Shown here: piece after piece, positions 49,957-58,886 of the stretch | Position numbering within the stretch: position 1 is the stretch's first letter | Layout: every line of letters begins with the position of its first letter | Source of the DNA: Caulobacter sp. RHG1 | GTDB taxonomy: Bacteria > Pseudomonadota > Alphaproteobacteria > Caulobacterales > Caulobacteraceae | Direction: 5' to 3' | Assembly: GCF_013181195.1 (NCBI RefSeq) | Contig: NZ_SMZP01000004.1 | Span: 186,001 to 250,000 of the forward strand | DNA: 64,000 bases | Translations under genes and position numbers: made by a program | Notes under the pieces: generated by a model | Seen by the model: only the letters and a program-made list of their open reading frames with translations | What the model was told of the DNA's origin: nothing | The model's database searches: none

Positions 49957-51677
49957 TCGCGCTGGCCGACCGGCGGTTGGGATGGCGCCCGGCGCTTACG
50001 GTCTCGATGGCCGTGGGCCTAGCCATCGCCATCGTCGTGGCCGCCTTCGCCCTGGCGGCCTACAACGAGCGCCTGGGCCAGCAAGAACGCTTTCGGCAGG
50101 CGCAGGTGCAACTGCGCATCCTGGCCGGCAGCATGGCCGCGCCCCTGGCCTTCGACGACCGCTCCGCCGCGCGGGAGTATGTCAACGCCCAGGCGTCCAA
50201 TCCCGATGTCGAGGCCGTTGCGGCCTACGACATGCAGGGCGACCTGGCCGCAGAGTATGTCCGCGCTGGCGCGCCGCCGCCGCCGCCTCGCAATGCGCTG
50301 GAAGACCCTCGCCGCGACGGTGCGCGCCTGGTGCTGACCGCCCCGGTGACCGAGGGCGACACGGTCCTGGGCTCGATCTATCTGCGAACCGTGCTGGAAT
50401 CACCGACTCGCCGAGCCATGCGCTATGGCGGCTTTGGCCTGCTGATCGTCATGGCCGCCATGCTGGTCGGCGTCCTGGGCGTGGCGAGCGCCCGCGAGGC
50501 CGAGGCCTATCGCAAGCTGAAAGCCGAGATCCGCGAGCGCGAAAAGGCCGAGGACGCCCTGCGCCAGTCGCAGAAGATGGAGGCCATGGGCCAGCTGACC
50601 GGCGGCGTGGCCCACGACTTCAACAACCTGCTGATGGTCGCCTCCAGCGGCCTGGATCTTCTGGAACGCACCACCGACCAGGCCCGGCGCGAGCGGCTGA
50701 AGGACGGCATCCGCCAGGCCATCGACCGCGGCGCCAGCCTGACCCAGCAGTTGCTGGCCTTCTCGCGCCGCACGCCGCTGAAGCCCGAGGTGGTGGACAT
50801 CGCCGCGCGCCTGAACGGCATGCACGCCCTGCTGGACCGGTCTCTGCGCGAGGACGTCACGGTCGAGATCAAGACCGCTCCCGACCTCTGGCGGGTCGAG
50901 GTCGACGCCTCGCAGCTGGAGGTGGCGGTGCTGAATATCGCCATCAACGCCCGCGACGCCATGCCCGCGGGCGGCAAGATCACCATCGAGGCCGTCAACG
51001 CGCCTTCCGGGCGTCTGGACGGCGAGGGCGACGTCGTGCGCCTGTCGATCCGCGACACCGGTGTCGGGGTCGCGCCCGACATGATCGGTCGCTTGTTTGA
51101 GCCCTTCTTCACGACCAAGGCCGTGGGCAAGGGAACGGGCCTGGGCCTGTCGCAGGTCTACGGCTTTGCCCGCGCCTCGGGCGGCGAGGTCGGGGTCGAC
51201 AGCGTGCTGGGCGAGGGCACGACCATCTGGCTGCGCATTCCGCGCTCGACCAAGGCCCTGGCGGTCGCGGTTGCGCCGATTCAGATCCGCGCCAAGCTGG
51301 AGGGCCGCCGCCGCATCCTGTTGGTCGAGGACGACGACAGCGTCGCCCAGCTGGTCGAGGAGATGCTGCGCGAATTGGGCTACGAGGTCGCCCGCGCCAA
51401 CGAGGGCAGGGCCGCGCTGGAGACCCTGCGGGCCGACCGCGACTTCGACCTGGTGTTCAGCGACATGGTCATGCCGGGCGACATCGGCGGCCTGGATCTG
51501 GCGCGCGACATCACCCGCCAATGGCCTGGCCTGCCGGTCGTCCTGACCACCGGCTACAGCGCCGCGGCCGCGGCCGCGACCAACGAGGGGCGACGGGTCC
51601 TGGTCAAACCTTACCGTATCGAAGCGCTGTCCGCTGAACTGGATGCGGCGATCTCTGGCCTGTCGCGGGCGAGCTAG
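49953..51677 (+). CDS. Hybrid histidine kinase with CHASE8-like sensor
   Basis: A 574-residue protein. A membrane helix at about 12-33 and another near 150-172 flank a periplasmic region (RILAGSMAAPLAFDDRSAAREYVNAQASNPDVEAVAAYD) that resembles CHASE8, the sensor of YfiN. Then come HisKA with His221 (GGVAHDFNNLL), HATPase_c (NIAINARDAMPAGG, DTGVGVAPDMIGRLFEPFFTTK, GTGLGLSQVYGFARASGG) and a C-terminal receiver with Asp504 (VFSDMVMPG). Thus a YfiR partner is combined with a kinase instead of the usual diguanylate cyclase output. Downstream target unknown. Confidence 0.87.
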   Translation: MIALADRRLGWRPALTVSMAVGLAIAIVVAAFALAAYNERLGQQERFRQAQVQLRILAGSMAAPLAFDDRSAAREYVNAQASNPDVEAVAAYDMQGDLAAEYVRAGAPPPPPRNALEDPRRDGARLVLTAPVTEGDTVLGSIYLRTVLESPTRRAMRYGGFGLLIVMAAMLVGVLGVASAREAEAYRKLKAEIREREKAEDALRQSQKMEAMGQLTGGVAHDFNNLLMVASSGLDLLERTTDQARRERLKDGIRQAIDRGASLTQQLLAFSRRTPLKPEVVDIAARLNGMHALLDRSLREDVTVEIKTAPDLWRVEVDASQLEVAVLNIAINARDAMPAGGKITIEAVNAPSGRLDGEGDVVRLSIRDTGVGVAPDMIGRLFEPFFTTKAVGKGTGLGLSQVYGFARASGGEVGVDSVLGEGTTIWLRIPRSTKALAVAVAPIQIRAKLEGRRRILLVEDDDSVAQLVEEMLRELGYEVARANEGRAALETLRADRDFDLVFSDMVMPGDIGGLDLARDITRQWPGLPVVLTTGYSAAAAAATNEGRRVLVKPYRIEALSAELDAAISGLSRAS

Positions 51678-51737
51678 GGCTTAGGCATCCGTTCCCAAGG
51701 GATCGGTTGATCAAGACCGCCCACAAGGGAGGGCGCC

Positions 51738-51836
51738 ATGTCCAAGCCGCCGCCCATTCCGGCAACGTTCAAGACCGTTGACGCCTGGATGTCGGGCGGC
51801 CCAGGGGCGACTGCTCGACACGCCCTTCGGTCTTGA
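51738..51836 (+). CDS. Possible 32-residue peptide
   Basis: ATG with GGGAGG 6 bases upstream opens 32 codons (MSKPPPIPATFKTVDAWMSG, then GPGATARHALRS) to a TGA. No family recognised. The good ribosome site is the only support. Confidence 0.3.
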   Translation: MSKPPPIPATFKTVDAWMSGGPGATARHALRS

Positions 51837-51940
51837 AAATGCTTCTCATTTAAAGGCTTAACGCAAACGAGGGGCGCTGGAACAGGGCGCAGCGCCACGT
51901 GTTGGTTGGCGGTCGGGGGACACAACGCTGGGAGATTTCC

Positions 51941-52477
51941 ATGGCCGCCGCCACCAAGACCTCGACGAAAGCCAAGACCGCCAAGCCGCGTAAGTCTACC
52001 CGCCGTACGGGTCGTCGCGACCCGTTGGCCATTCGTCTGCTGAAGCAGGATCACCGTGAGGTCGAGGCGATGTTCGACGAGTACGAGCAGCTCGAGGCCG
52101 ACAAGGACAAGCTGGCGCTGTTCAACAAGATCGCCCTGGCGCTGAAGGTCCACACGCAGATCGAGGAAGAGATCCTCTATCCGGAGAGCCGCGGCGAGGT
52201 GGAGGACGACCTGATCGACGAGGCCTATGTCGAGCACGACGGGGCCAAGAAGCTGATCGCCGAGATCGAGGCGATGAAGCCCGGCCAAGAGTTCTACGAC
52301 GCCAAGGTCAAGGTGCTGGGCGAGTACATCAAGCACCACGTCAAGGAAGAGGAACAGCCTGGTGGCTTCTTCGCCCAGGCCAAGAAGGGCGATGAGGATC
52401 TCGAGGCCATCGGCGAGCGCATGAAGGCGCGTAAGGAAGAGCTGATGGAGAAGATGGGCGGCGAGAAAGCGCACTAA
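51941..52477 (+). CDS. Hemerythrin-domain protein
   Basis: A 178-residue protein. A basic N-terminus (KTSTKAKTAKPRKSTRRTGRR) precedes a hemerythrin four-helix bundle whose iron ligands appear as LLKQDHREVEAMFDEYE, HTQIEEEILYPE, EHDGAKKLIAEI and YIKHHVKEEEQ. Such proteins bind a di-iron center and are linked to oxygen, nitric oxide or stress response. ATG 51941 has GGGAG upstream. The histone-like basic tail is unusual and might place it near nucleic acid. Confidence 0.88.
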   Translation: MAAATKTSTKAKTAKPRKSTRRTGRRDPLAIRLLKQDHREVEAMFDEYEQLEADKDKLALFNKIALALKVHTQIEEEILYPESRGEVEDDLIDEAYVEHDGAKKLIAEIEAMKPGQEFYDAKVKVLGEYIKHHVKEEEQPGGFFAQAKKGDEDLEAIGERMKARKEELMEKMGGEKAH

Positions 52478-52486
52478 GGTTCTGCA

Positions 52487-52516
52487 GATCCTCTCCCGCA
52501 GCGCGGGGGAGGATCT
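52487..52516. terminator. Hairpin between converging genes
   Basis: AGATCCTCTCCCGC (52487-52500) pairs with 52504-52517 at 13 of 14 positions around AGC. It can end both the hemerythrin and UdgX transcripts. Confidence 0.6.
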
Positions 52517-53953
52517 CTATGTCGTCAACCCCGCCAGCTTGCCCGCCTGCCGCAGATCGTCGACGAACTCAGCATAGGCCCTGGCGCGTGTCTCTTCGTC
52601 CGGCACGCGCAGCAGGAACGACGGGTGGTAGGTCACCAGCCCTTGGGCCTGATCGGCGAGCCGGATTGGTCTGCCGCGATTGGCGCCAATTGGCGTCGCC
52701 TTGCCGGTCACGCCCAAGGCCGCAGTCGCTCCCAGCATTACGATCACCCGCGGTCGCACCAGCCGGCGCTCGGCGTCCAGCCACCAGCGGCAAGCCGTGA
52801 CCTCGCCTCTGTCCGGCGTCTTGTGGATGCGTCGCTTGCCGCGTGGCTCGTGCTTGAAATGCTTGACCGCGTTGGTGACGAAGGTGCGGTCGCGCGGCAC
52901 GCCGGCCTCGGCCAGGGCCTTGTCGAACATCTGGCCGGCGGGGCCGACGAAGGGCTTCCCGGCCAGATCCTCCTGGTCGCCTGGCTGCTCGCCGACAAAC
53001 ATCAGCGGCGCAGGGCTGGCACCTTCACCCGGTACGCCCTGGGTCGCGTCACGCCAGAGATCGCAGCGGCGGCAGACGCTGACCCCGGCCTCGACCTCTT
53101 CCAAAGTGGTTGGCGCGCCCGTGCCGTAGGCGGCGTCCCGGCTGTGGCGTAGCGCGGCCTTCAGAACCCTTGCCGACGGTTGGCGAGGCGTGGCGGCGAC
53201 CATGGCCGTAGCGCGCTCCTGAGCGGCTTCGATCAGCTCAGGAATGAGCCGCGCCTCGGGCAGGTTCCGCCAATAGCGTTTCGGCATCTCCTGGCGCATC
53301 TGGCGCGGGTTCAGGCGAGCCGGGTTGAAGATCGAGGCGTAGTAGGTGCGCCATAGCTCCTCCTGGGCGTCTTCGGCGGGGGCGTCGGCCGGATCGGCGC
53401 CTTCCGAGACCGACAAGCGCTCGCCGTCCCAGGCCACGCAGGCGTCGGGCGTCAGGATCGTCCAGTCCATCGCGGTAAAGCGACGGGCGAAGAATGGGGC
53501 GGTCGCTTCCGTCACCCGATGGGCTGGTTCGAACCAGGCGGCGTAGGTTTCGGTCGCCGCGCCCTCGATCAGGCGGAAGCGAACGAAGGCCTTCATCTTG
53601 TGAGCCGAGCGGCTGACGGCCTTGGCCATGTCGCGGGCCCGGGCCATGTCGGGATCAGCGGGATTTTCGATAAGCCGCGGCTCGCGCTCCAGCCGCCACA
53701 GGATGCGATAGAGCAGCGCCAGACGATCGGGAGCGCGGTGCAGGATCACCTGCTCGGCCAGTTCGACGAAGGCGGCGGGGACGGTGAAGTTGGCGGTCCT
53801 GCCGGAGGGCGGGGCAGGGTTGTCCAGGTCGAACAGTTCTCGCTCTACCGTCCACACCACGGCTTCCGGCGCGACGCCCTCGGCCCGCAGCGCCCGTGCA
53901 GCGGTGCGCCAGCCGGCGAAGTCGATCTCGGAGGCCAGCCGCACGACCCGCAT
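52517..53953 (-). CDS. udgX: UdgX-type uracil-DNA glycosylase fused to DUF4130 domain
   Basis: A 478-residue two-part protein. The N-terminal half (about 1-250) is the DUF4130 domain often annotated as DNA metabolism protein (LYRILWRLEREPRLIENPADPDMARARDMAKAVSRSAHKMKAFVRF, EPAHRVTEATAPFFARRF). The C-terminal half is a family-4-like UDG with GEQPGDQEDLAGKPFVGPAGQ, four cluster Cys candidates including CRRCDLW, and the loop GKRRIHKTP whose His forms the covalent bond to uracil-DNA in UdgX. Its start overlaps the radical SAM gene stop by one base. It should remove or trap uracil in DNA. Confidence 0.92.
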   Translation of the reverse strand: MRVVRLASEIDFAGWRTAARALRAEGVAPEAVVWTVERELFDLDNPAPPSGRTANFTVPAAFVELAEQVILHRAPDRLALLYRILWRLEREPRLIENPADPDMARARDMAKAVSRSAHKMKAFVRFRLIEGAATETYAAWFEPAHRVTEATAPFFARRFTAMDWTILTPDACVAWDGERLSVSEGADPADAPAEDAQEELWRTYYASIFNPARLNPRQMRQEMPKRYWRNLPEARLIPELIEAAQERATAMVAATPRQPSARVLKAALRHSRDAAYGTGAPTTLEEVEAGVSVCRRCDLWRDATQGVPGEGASPAPLMFVGEQPGDQEDLAGKPFVGPAGQMFDKALAEAGVPRDRTFVTNAVKHFKHEPRGKRRIHKTPDRGEVTACRWWLDAERRLVRPRVIVMLGATAALGVTGKATPIGANRGRPIRLADQAQGLVTYHPSFLLRVPDEETRARAYAEFVDDLRQAGKLAGLTT

Positions 53954-55173
53954 CAGAACAGGCTCAACTGCTGTGGCGGGATCAGGGCGGCCTTCAGGCT
54001 GTCCCGGTCGGCGAGCGCCCCGGGAGTCCAATCGGCGGTGATCACGAAGGCTCTGGCGCGCTTGACGACGGCCCCGACGCGCTTGAGGTCATCGAGGGTC
54101 AGGCGGGTCACCTTCCGGGCCGTCACGATACGTTCCACGGCCTTGGCGCCCAGGCCCGGCACGCGCAGCAGGGTTTCCTTGTCGGCGGTCTGGATATCGA
54201 CCGGAAATCTGGCGCGATTGCGCAGCGCCCAGCTGGTCTTGGGGTCGACGGTCAGGTCCAGGTCCTCGCCCTCGGCGACGATCTCCGGCCGCTCGAAGCC
54301 GTAGAAGCGCATCAGCCAGTCGGCCTGATACAGGCGGTGCTCGCGCAGCAGCGGTGGGCGGGTCAGCGGCAGGCGGTGGCTGGCGTCGGGGATCGGGCTG
54401 AAGGCCGAGTAATAGACCCGCCCCAGGCGATAAGCGCCGTAGAGGTTGGCGCTGCGGGCCAGGATGTCGCCGTCCTTGGCCTCGTCGGCCCCGACGATCA
54501 GCTGGGTCGACTGGCTGCGGGCGAAGGTGCGGCGCGCCGCCTTCTTGGCCGGCTCGGCATGGTCGTCGATGGCCAGGCGCATACGGCCCATGGCGCGCTT
54601 GATGTCGGTCGGGCTCTTCTCCGGCGCCAGGGTCGCAAGACTGTCGTCGCGCGGCAGCTCGATGTTGATCGAGACCCGGTCGGCATACAGCCCGGCCTCG
54701 GCCGCCAGCTCGGGCGAGGCCTCGGGGATAAGTTTCAGATGGATGTAGCCGCGGAAGTCGTGATCCAGCCGCAGCGATTTCGCCACCCGGACCATCTCCT
54801 CCATCGTGTAGTCGCCCGTGCGGATGACGCCCGACGACAGGAACAGGCCCTCGATATAGTTGCGCTTGTAGAAGTTGAGGGTGAGGTCGACGACCTCCTT
54901 CACGCTGAACCGCGCCCGGGGCGTGTTCGACGACACGCGGTTGATGCAGTAGGCGCAATCGTAAATGCAGAAGTTGGTCAGCAGGATTTTCAGCAGGCTG
55001 ATGCAGCGACCATCGGGGGCATAGGCGTGGCAGATGCCCATGCCCTCGGTCGAGCCTATGCCCTTGCCGCCGATCGAACTTCGCTTTTCGGCGCCGGACG
55101 AGGCGCAGGACGCGTCGTACTTGGCGGCGTCGGAGAGGATGGCGAGCTTGCGCCTGAGATCGAGAACGGCCAT
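53953..55173 (-). CDS. Putative DNA modification/repair radical SAM protein
   Basis: A 406-residue protein. The radical SAM cluster motif is NFCIYDCAYC (C-x3-C-x2-C), followed by NRVSSNTPRARFSVKEVVDLTLNFYKRN and GLFLSSGVIRTGDYTMEEM. The C-terminus holds a helix-hairpin-helix (LLRVPGLGAKAVERIVTARKV) for DNA. This family is regularly paired with UdgX/DUF4130; its reaction is not established. First gene of the two-gene unit. Confidence 0.92.
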   Translation of the reverse strand: MAVLDLRRKLAILSDAAKYDASCASSGAEKRSSIGGKGIGSTEGMGICHAYAPDGRCISLLKILLTNFCIYDCAYCINRVSSNTPRARFSVKEVVDLTLNFYKRNYIEGLFLSSGVIRTGDYTMEEMVRVAKSLRLDHDFRGYIHLKLIPEASPELAAEAGLYADRVSINIELPRDDSLATLAPEKSPTDIKRAMGRMRLAIDDHAEPAKKAARRTFARSQSTQLIVGADEAKDGDILARSANLYGAYRLGRVYYSAFSPIPDASHRLPLTRPPLLREHRLYQADWLMRFYGFERPEIVAEGEDLDLTVDPKTSWALRNRARFPVDIQTADKETLLRVPGLGAKAVERIVTARKVTRLTLDDLKRVGAVVKRARAFVITADWTPGALADRDSLKAALIPPQQLSLF

Positions 55174-55301
55174 GCGGCCTAAGTTATAGTTCTCTTTTTG
55201 TTCTGGAAAGACTTCACGCGCGACACTGGCATGAAGCTCAATGTCGCGCGTGAATAGAAGCGTCGGGGATCAGACTTTTCGGTCAGATCCCCGCCAAAGG
55301 C

Positions 55302-55580
55302 TTAGCCGTTGACGGCGTCCTTCAGTTGCTTGGCCGGCGTGAAGGCGACCTTCTTGCTGGCGGCGATTTCAATGGTCGCGCCCGTGGCCGGGTTGCGGCC
55401 GGTGCGGGCCGGCTTGGCCTGGACCTTGAACTTGCCGAAGCCGGGGATCGAGACTTCGTCGCCCTTCACCGAGGCGTCGGCGATCGACTTGAACACGCCA
55501 TCGATGATGGCCTTGGCTTGGGTCTTGGTCAGCTTGTCGTCGGCGGCGACGGCGGCGTCGACCAGATCGGAAACGTTCAT
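55302..55580 (-). CDS. HU-family DNA-binding protein
   Basis: A 92-residue histone-like protein: MNVSDLVDAAVAADDKLTKT at the dimer end, then GDEVSIPGFGKFKVQAKPARTGRNPATGATIEI with the DNA-intercalating arm. Nucleoid architecture. Standard HU length. Confidence 0.95.
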   Translation of the reverse strand: MNVSDLVDAAVAADDKLTKTQAKAIIDGVFKSIADASVKGDEVSIPGFGKFKVQAKPARTGRNPATGATIEIAASKKVAFTPAKQLKDAVNG

Positions 55581-55897
55581 TTTCTCAGCTCATTCCTGTG
55601 GAATCAGGGAAATCCGAGCCTGCCGACGCGGATCGGGTTTGTCACCCGTTAGGGAAGGTTAAAACGCCGATTCATGGGGGCAAAACGCCCGTGGGGCGGG
55701 GTTTTTTACGGAACAGCCGCCTCCGGAACGGCCAAGTTAAGGGTAAAATCCTTAATTATAGTCTTAAAAGTGGACCGTCGGTCGACTCGCGCAAAAGCTG
55801 ATTCTGGCGGTTTGCGGTGAGTCGAAGCCTCGAAAGGCGTTCGCCGGAACGCCGAAAGGCCCCAGCCATTCCTCCTGCAGGCACAGGAGAAACCGCC
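55581..55897. other. Intergenic region between HU and the acidic protein gene
   Basis: About 317 bases without a supported gene. It contains an AT-rich stretch (55738-55770) suited to promoters and a plus-strand CGCCC/GGGCG hairpin with a T6 tract near 55686-55707, for which no upstream plus-strand gene is visible. Confidence 0.5.
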
Positions 55898-56167
55898 ATG
55901 ACCGACATCGATGCCGGACGCGAAGAGGGTTGGGACGAGCAGGACGGCGCCGAGGCGCTGGACGAGGACGTGGTCGGCAAGGACGGCGAACTTCGCACGT
56001 TCGAAGAGCTGCCTGACGTGCTGGACGTGACCCAGGCCGAGGGCGACGCCGACGATGACGACGCCTTGATCGCCGAAGAGCTCGACGACGACGAGATCAT
56101 CGCGCTGGAGCAGGATGAGGACGGCGATCCCGACGACAAGCGTCCCGAAGTGTTCGACGGCGAATAG
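55898..56167 (+). CDS. Highly acidic small protein upstream of ligD
   Basis: An 89-residue protein of which roughly 40 percent is Asp or Glu ([40 protein letters not shown]). No membrane or signal segment. It ends 5 bases before ligD with ribosome-friendly spacing, so the two are co-transcribed. The charge suggests a DNA mimic or chaperone for a basic protein such as Ku or LigD; this is a hypothesis. Confidence 0.7.
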   Translation: MTDIDAGREEGWDEQDGAEALDEDVVGKDGELRTFEELPDVLDVTQAEGDADDDDALIAEELDDDEIIALEQDEDGDPDDKRPEVFDGE

Positions 56168-56172
56168 CCGCC

Positions 56173-58743
56173 ATGGCCGCACGCAAGCTGGCGGCTTACG
56201 ACGCCAAGCGCGACTTCAAGGTGACGAGCGAGCCGACGGGCGCGGTCCAGGTGGCCGCGTCCGAGCGAGCGCGGTTCGTCATCCAGAAGCATGAGGCCAC
56301 CCGCCTGCACTACGACCTGCGACTGGAGCACGAGGGCGTGTTCCTGTCGTGGGCGGTGACGCGCGGACCCTCGCGCGATCCGCACGACAAGCGGCTGGCC
56401 GTCCATGTCGAGGACCATCCGCTGGCCTATGGCGACTTCGAGGGCTCGATCCCCAAAGGCCAATATGGCGGCGGCACGGTGATGCTGTGGGACCGCGGCT
56501 GGTGGGCGCCCGAGCCGGGCTTCGACCTGGCCAAGGGCCTGAAGAAGGGCGAGATCAAGCTGGTCTTCGCCGGCGAGCGGATGAAGGGCGGGTATGTGCT
56601 TGTCCGCATCCACAACGACAAGAAAGGCGGCAAGCGCGAGAACTGGCTGCTGATCAAGCACCGCGACGAGTTTGCACTGGAGGGCGATGAGGGTTTCCTG
56701 GACGATACCGCCTTCTCGATCGCCTCGGGCCGGAAGATGGAAGACATCGCGGCCGGCAAAGGCAAGGCGGCCAAGCCCTTCATGACCGCCAAAACCACAC
56801 CGCCGGACGCCATCTGGAACAGCAGGACCTCGCCCGAGGCGAGCGGCGAGAAGGCGGCCGAGGAGGCTGGCGCGCCCAAGCGCAGGATGCCGAGCTTCAT
56901 CCCGCCGCAGCTGTGCAAGCTGGTCGACCGACCGCCAGGCGGCGGCGACTGGGTCCACGAGATCAAGTTCGACGGCTACCGCATGCAGCTGCGCATCGAA
57001 GGCGGCAAGGCGGCGTTGCGCACCCGCACTGGCCTGGACTGGAGCGACCGTTTTCCGCGGCTGATCGCCGACGCGGCCGACCTGCCAGACGCCCTGATCG
57101 ACGGCGAGGTGGTGGCTCTGGACGAGACCGGTTCGCCCAGCTTCGCGGGGCTGCAGGCGGCGCTGGCCGAGGAGGACACCGGCGACCTGATCTTCTTCGC
57201 CTTCGACCTGCTGCATGCCGAGGGCCAGGACCTGACCGACCAGCCTCTGGAAGCCCGCAAGGCGCAGCTGAAAGCCTTGCTGCCGAAGGACGGCGAACGC
57301 ATCCGCTATGTCGAGCACTTCAAGAGCGGCGGCGAGGCGGTGCTGCAATCGGCCTGTCGGATGTCGCTGGAAGGGGTGGTCTCCAAAAGGCTCGACGCGC
57401 CGTACCGCTCGGGCAAGGGCGCGACCTGGACCAAGGCCAAGTGCCGGGCTGGCCACGAGGTGGTGATCGGCGGCTGGACCACGACGGGCGAGGCGTTCCG
57501 CTCGCTGATCGTCGGGGTCTTTGCGGACGGCGACCTCGTTCATGTCGGCCGGGTCGGCACGGGCTATGGCCGGGACAAGGTCGCCAAGCTGCTGCCGAAG
57601 CTCAAATCCCATGCCCGCAAGACCTCGCCGTTCAAGGGCAAGGGCGCGCCGAAAGGCGGAGCCGGCGTACACTGGGTGGATCCGGTGCTGGTGGCCGAGA
57701 TCGAGTTCGCGGGCTTCACCGGCGAGGGCTCGGTGCGCCAGGCGTCGTTCAAAGGGCTGCGCGAGGACAAGCCGGCCAAGGCCGTCGAGGCCGAGGCGCC
57801 CGCGCCTGCCGAGGCGGTCGAGCTGGTTCAGCCAAAATCAGGCAAGGCGATCGTCAAGGGCGTGACCCTGTCCAATCCCGACAAGCCCCTGTGGCCCGAC
57901 GCCGGCGACGGGACGCCAGGGACCAAGCTGGACCTCGCCCGATACTACGAGGCGGTCGGCGACTGGATGCTGGAGCACGTGCGCGGCCGACCGTGCTCTG
58001 TGATCCGCACGCCTGACGGCATCGGCGGCGAGAGCTTCTTCCAGCGCCATTCGGGCAAGGGCGTCTCGGCCCTGATCGACGAGGTCACGGTCAGCGGCGA
58101 CCACAAGCCCTACCTGATGTTCAACACCGTCGAGGCCCTGGTGGCCGCCGGCCAGTGGGGCGCGACCGAGCTGCATCCCTGGAACTGCCGTGAGGGCGAG
58201 CCGGAGGTCCCAGGCCGCCTGGTCTTCGATCTCGACCCCGGACCGGACGTCTCGTTCGACGCCGTGGTCGAGGGCGCGCGCGAGGTCCGCGACCGGCTGG
58301 AGGCCCTGGGTCTGGTCGGCTTCTGCAAGACCACCGGCGGCAAGGGGCTGCACGTGGTGACGCCGCTGAAGGGTAGAAAAGTCGACTGGGACGCGGCCAA
58401 GGCCTTTGCTCGCGAGGTCTGCGCTCGCATGGCGGCCGACAGCCCCGACCAGTACCTGATCACCATGGCCAAGAAGGACCGGGGCGGACGGATCTTCCTC
58501 GACTACCTGCGTAACGACCGCATGAGCACCGCCGTGGCTCCGCTGTCGCCCCGCGCGCGCCCCGGTGCGCCGGTGTCGTGGCCGGTGGCCTGGACCCAGG
58601 TCCGCAAAGGGCTGGATCCGTCGCGCTTCAACATCCGCACAGCGCCAGGCATGCTCAAGGATCTCGACGCATGGGAGGCTTATGCGGAGAGCGAGCGGGA
58701 TCTGGCAGCGGCGATCAAGAAGCTGGGGAAGGGCGTTTCCTAA
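56173..58743 (+). CDS. ligD: ATP-dependent DNA ligase LigD
   Basis: An 856-residue three-domain enzyme of non-homologous end joining. Order: phosphoesterase (about 35-175; [31 protein letters not shown]), ligase (about 245-540; adenylated Lys in [12 protein letters not shown], then [11 protein letters not shown] and [15 protein letters not shown]) and primase-polymerase (about 560-850; [42 protein letters not shown]). It fills, trims and seals broken ends brought together by Ku, encoded 144 bases downstream on the other strand. Confidence 0.96.
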   Translation: MAARKLAAYDAKRDFKVTSEPTGAVQVAASERARFVIQKHEATRLHYDLRLEHEGVFLSWAVTRGPSRDPHDKRLAVHVEDHPLAYGDFEGSIPKGQYGGGTVMLWDRGWWAPEPGFDLAKGLKKGEIKLVFAGERMKGGYVLVRIHNDKKGGKRENWLLIKHRDEFALEGDEGFLDDTAFSIASGRKMEDIAAGKGKAAKPFMTAKTTPPDAIWNSRTSPEASGEKAAEEAGAPKRRMPSFIPPQLCKLVDRPPGGGDWVHEIKFDGYRMQLRIEGGKAALRTRTGLDWSDRFPRLIADAADLPDALIDGEVVALDETGSPSFAGLQAALAEEDTGDLIFFAFDLLHAEGQDLTDQPLEARKAQLKALLPKDGERIRYVEHFKSGGEAVLQSACRMSLEGVVSKRLDAPYRSGKGATWTKAKCRAGHEVVIGGWTTTGEAFRSLIVGVFADGDLVHVGRVGTGYGRDKVAKLLPKLKSHARKTSPFKGKGAPKGGAGVHWVDPVLVAEIEFAGFTGEGSVRQASFKGLREDKPAKAVEAEAPAPAEAVELVQPKSGKAIVKGVTLSNPDKPLWPDAGDGTPGTKLDLARYYEAVGDWMLEHVRGRPCSVIRTPDGIGGESFFQRHSGKGVSALIDEVTVSGDHKPYLMFNTVEALVAAGQWGATELHPWNCREGEPEVPGRLVFDLDPGPDVSFDAVVEGAREVRDRLEALGLVGFCKTTGGKGLHVVTPLKGRKVDWDAAKAFAREVCARMAADSPDQYLITMAKKDRGGRIFLDYLRNDRMSTAVAPLSPRARPGAPVSWPVAWTQVRKGLDPSRFNIRTAPGMLKDLDAWEAYAESERDLAAAIKKLGKGVS

Positions 58744-58751
58744 GCCCCCAT

Positions 58752-58879
58752 CCGCTTTCCCGGCGAAAGCCGGGACCCAGGTTCATCCTGGTCGGTTGGG
58801 GTGTTCGCGCCAATGGTCCTGGCCGTAGGCTCGAGCGCTCCGGGCTCGATCTGGGCCCCGGCTTTCGCCGGGGAGACGG
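58752..58879. repeat. Inverted pair of REP-like palindromic elements
   Basis: A 29-bp unit at 58752-58780 (core CCCGGCGAAAGCCGGG) and an inverted copy at 58851-58879 match at 25 of 29 positions, 70 bases apart between the converging ligD and ku genes. Each unit is itself a hairpin. The arrangement resembles REP doublets of other bacteria and may end both transcripts. Confidence 0.7.
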
Positions 58880-58886
58880 AAGGGGG

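Noticed and set aside
55265..55292. Terminator of the HU gene
   Set aside because: GGGGATC/GATCCCC arms exist but no T tract follows on the HU strand, and the inner stem is irregular; too weak to list as a feature.
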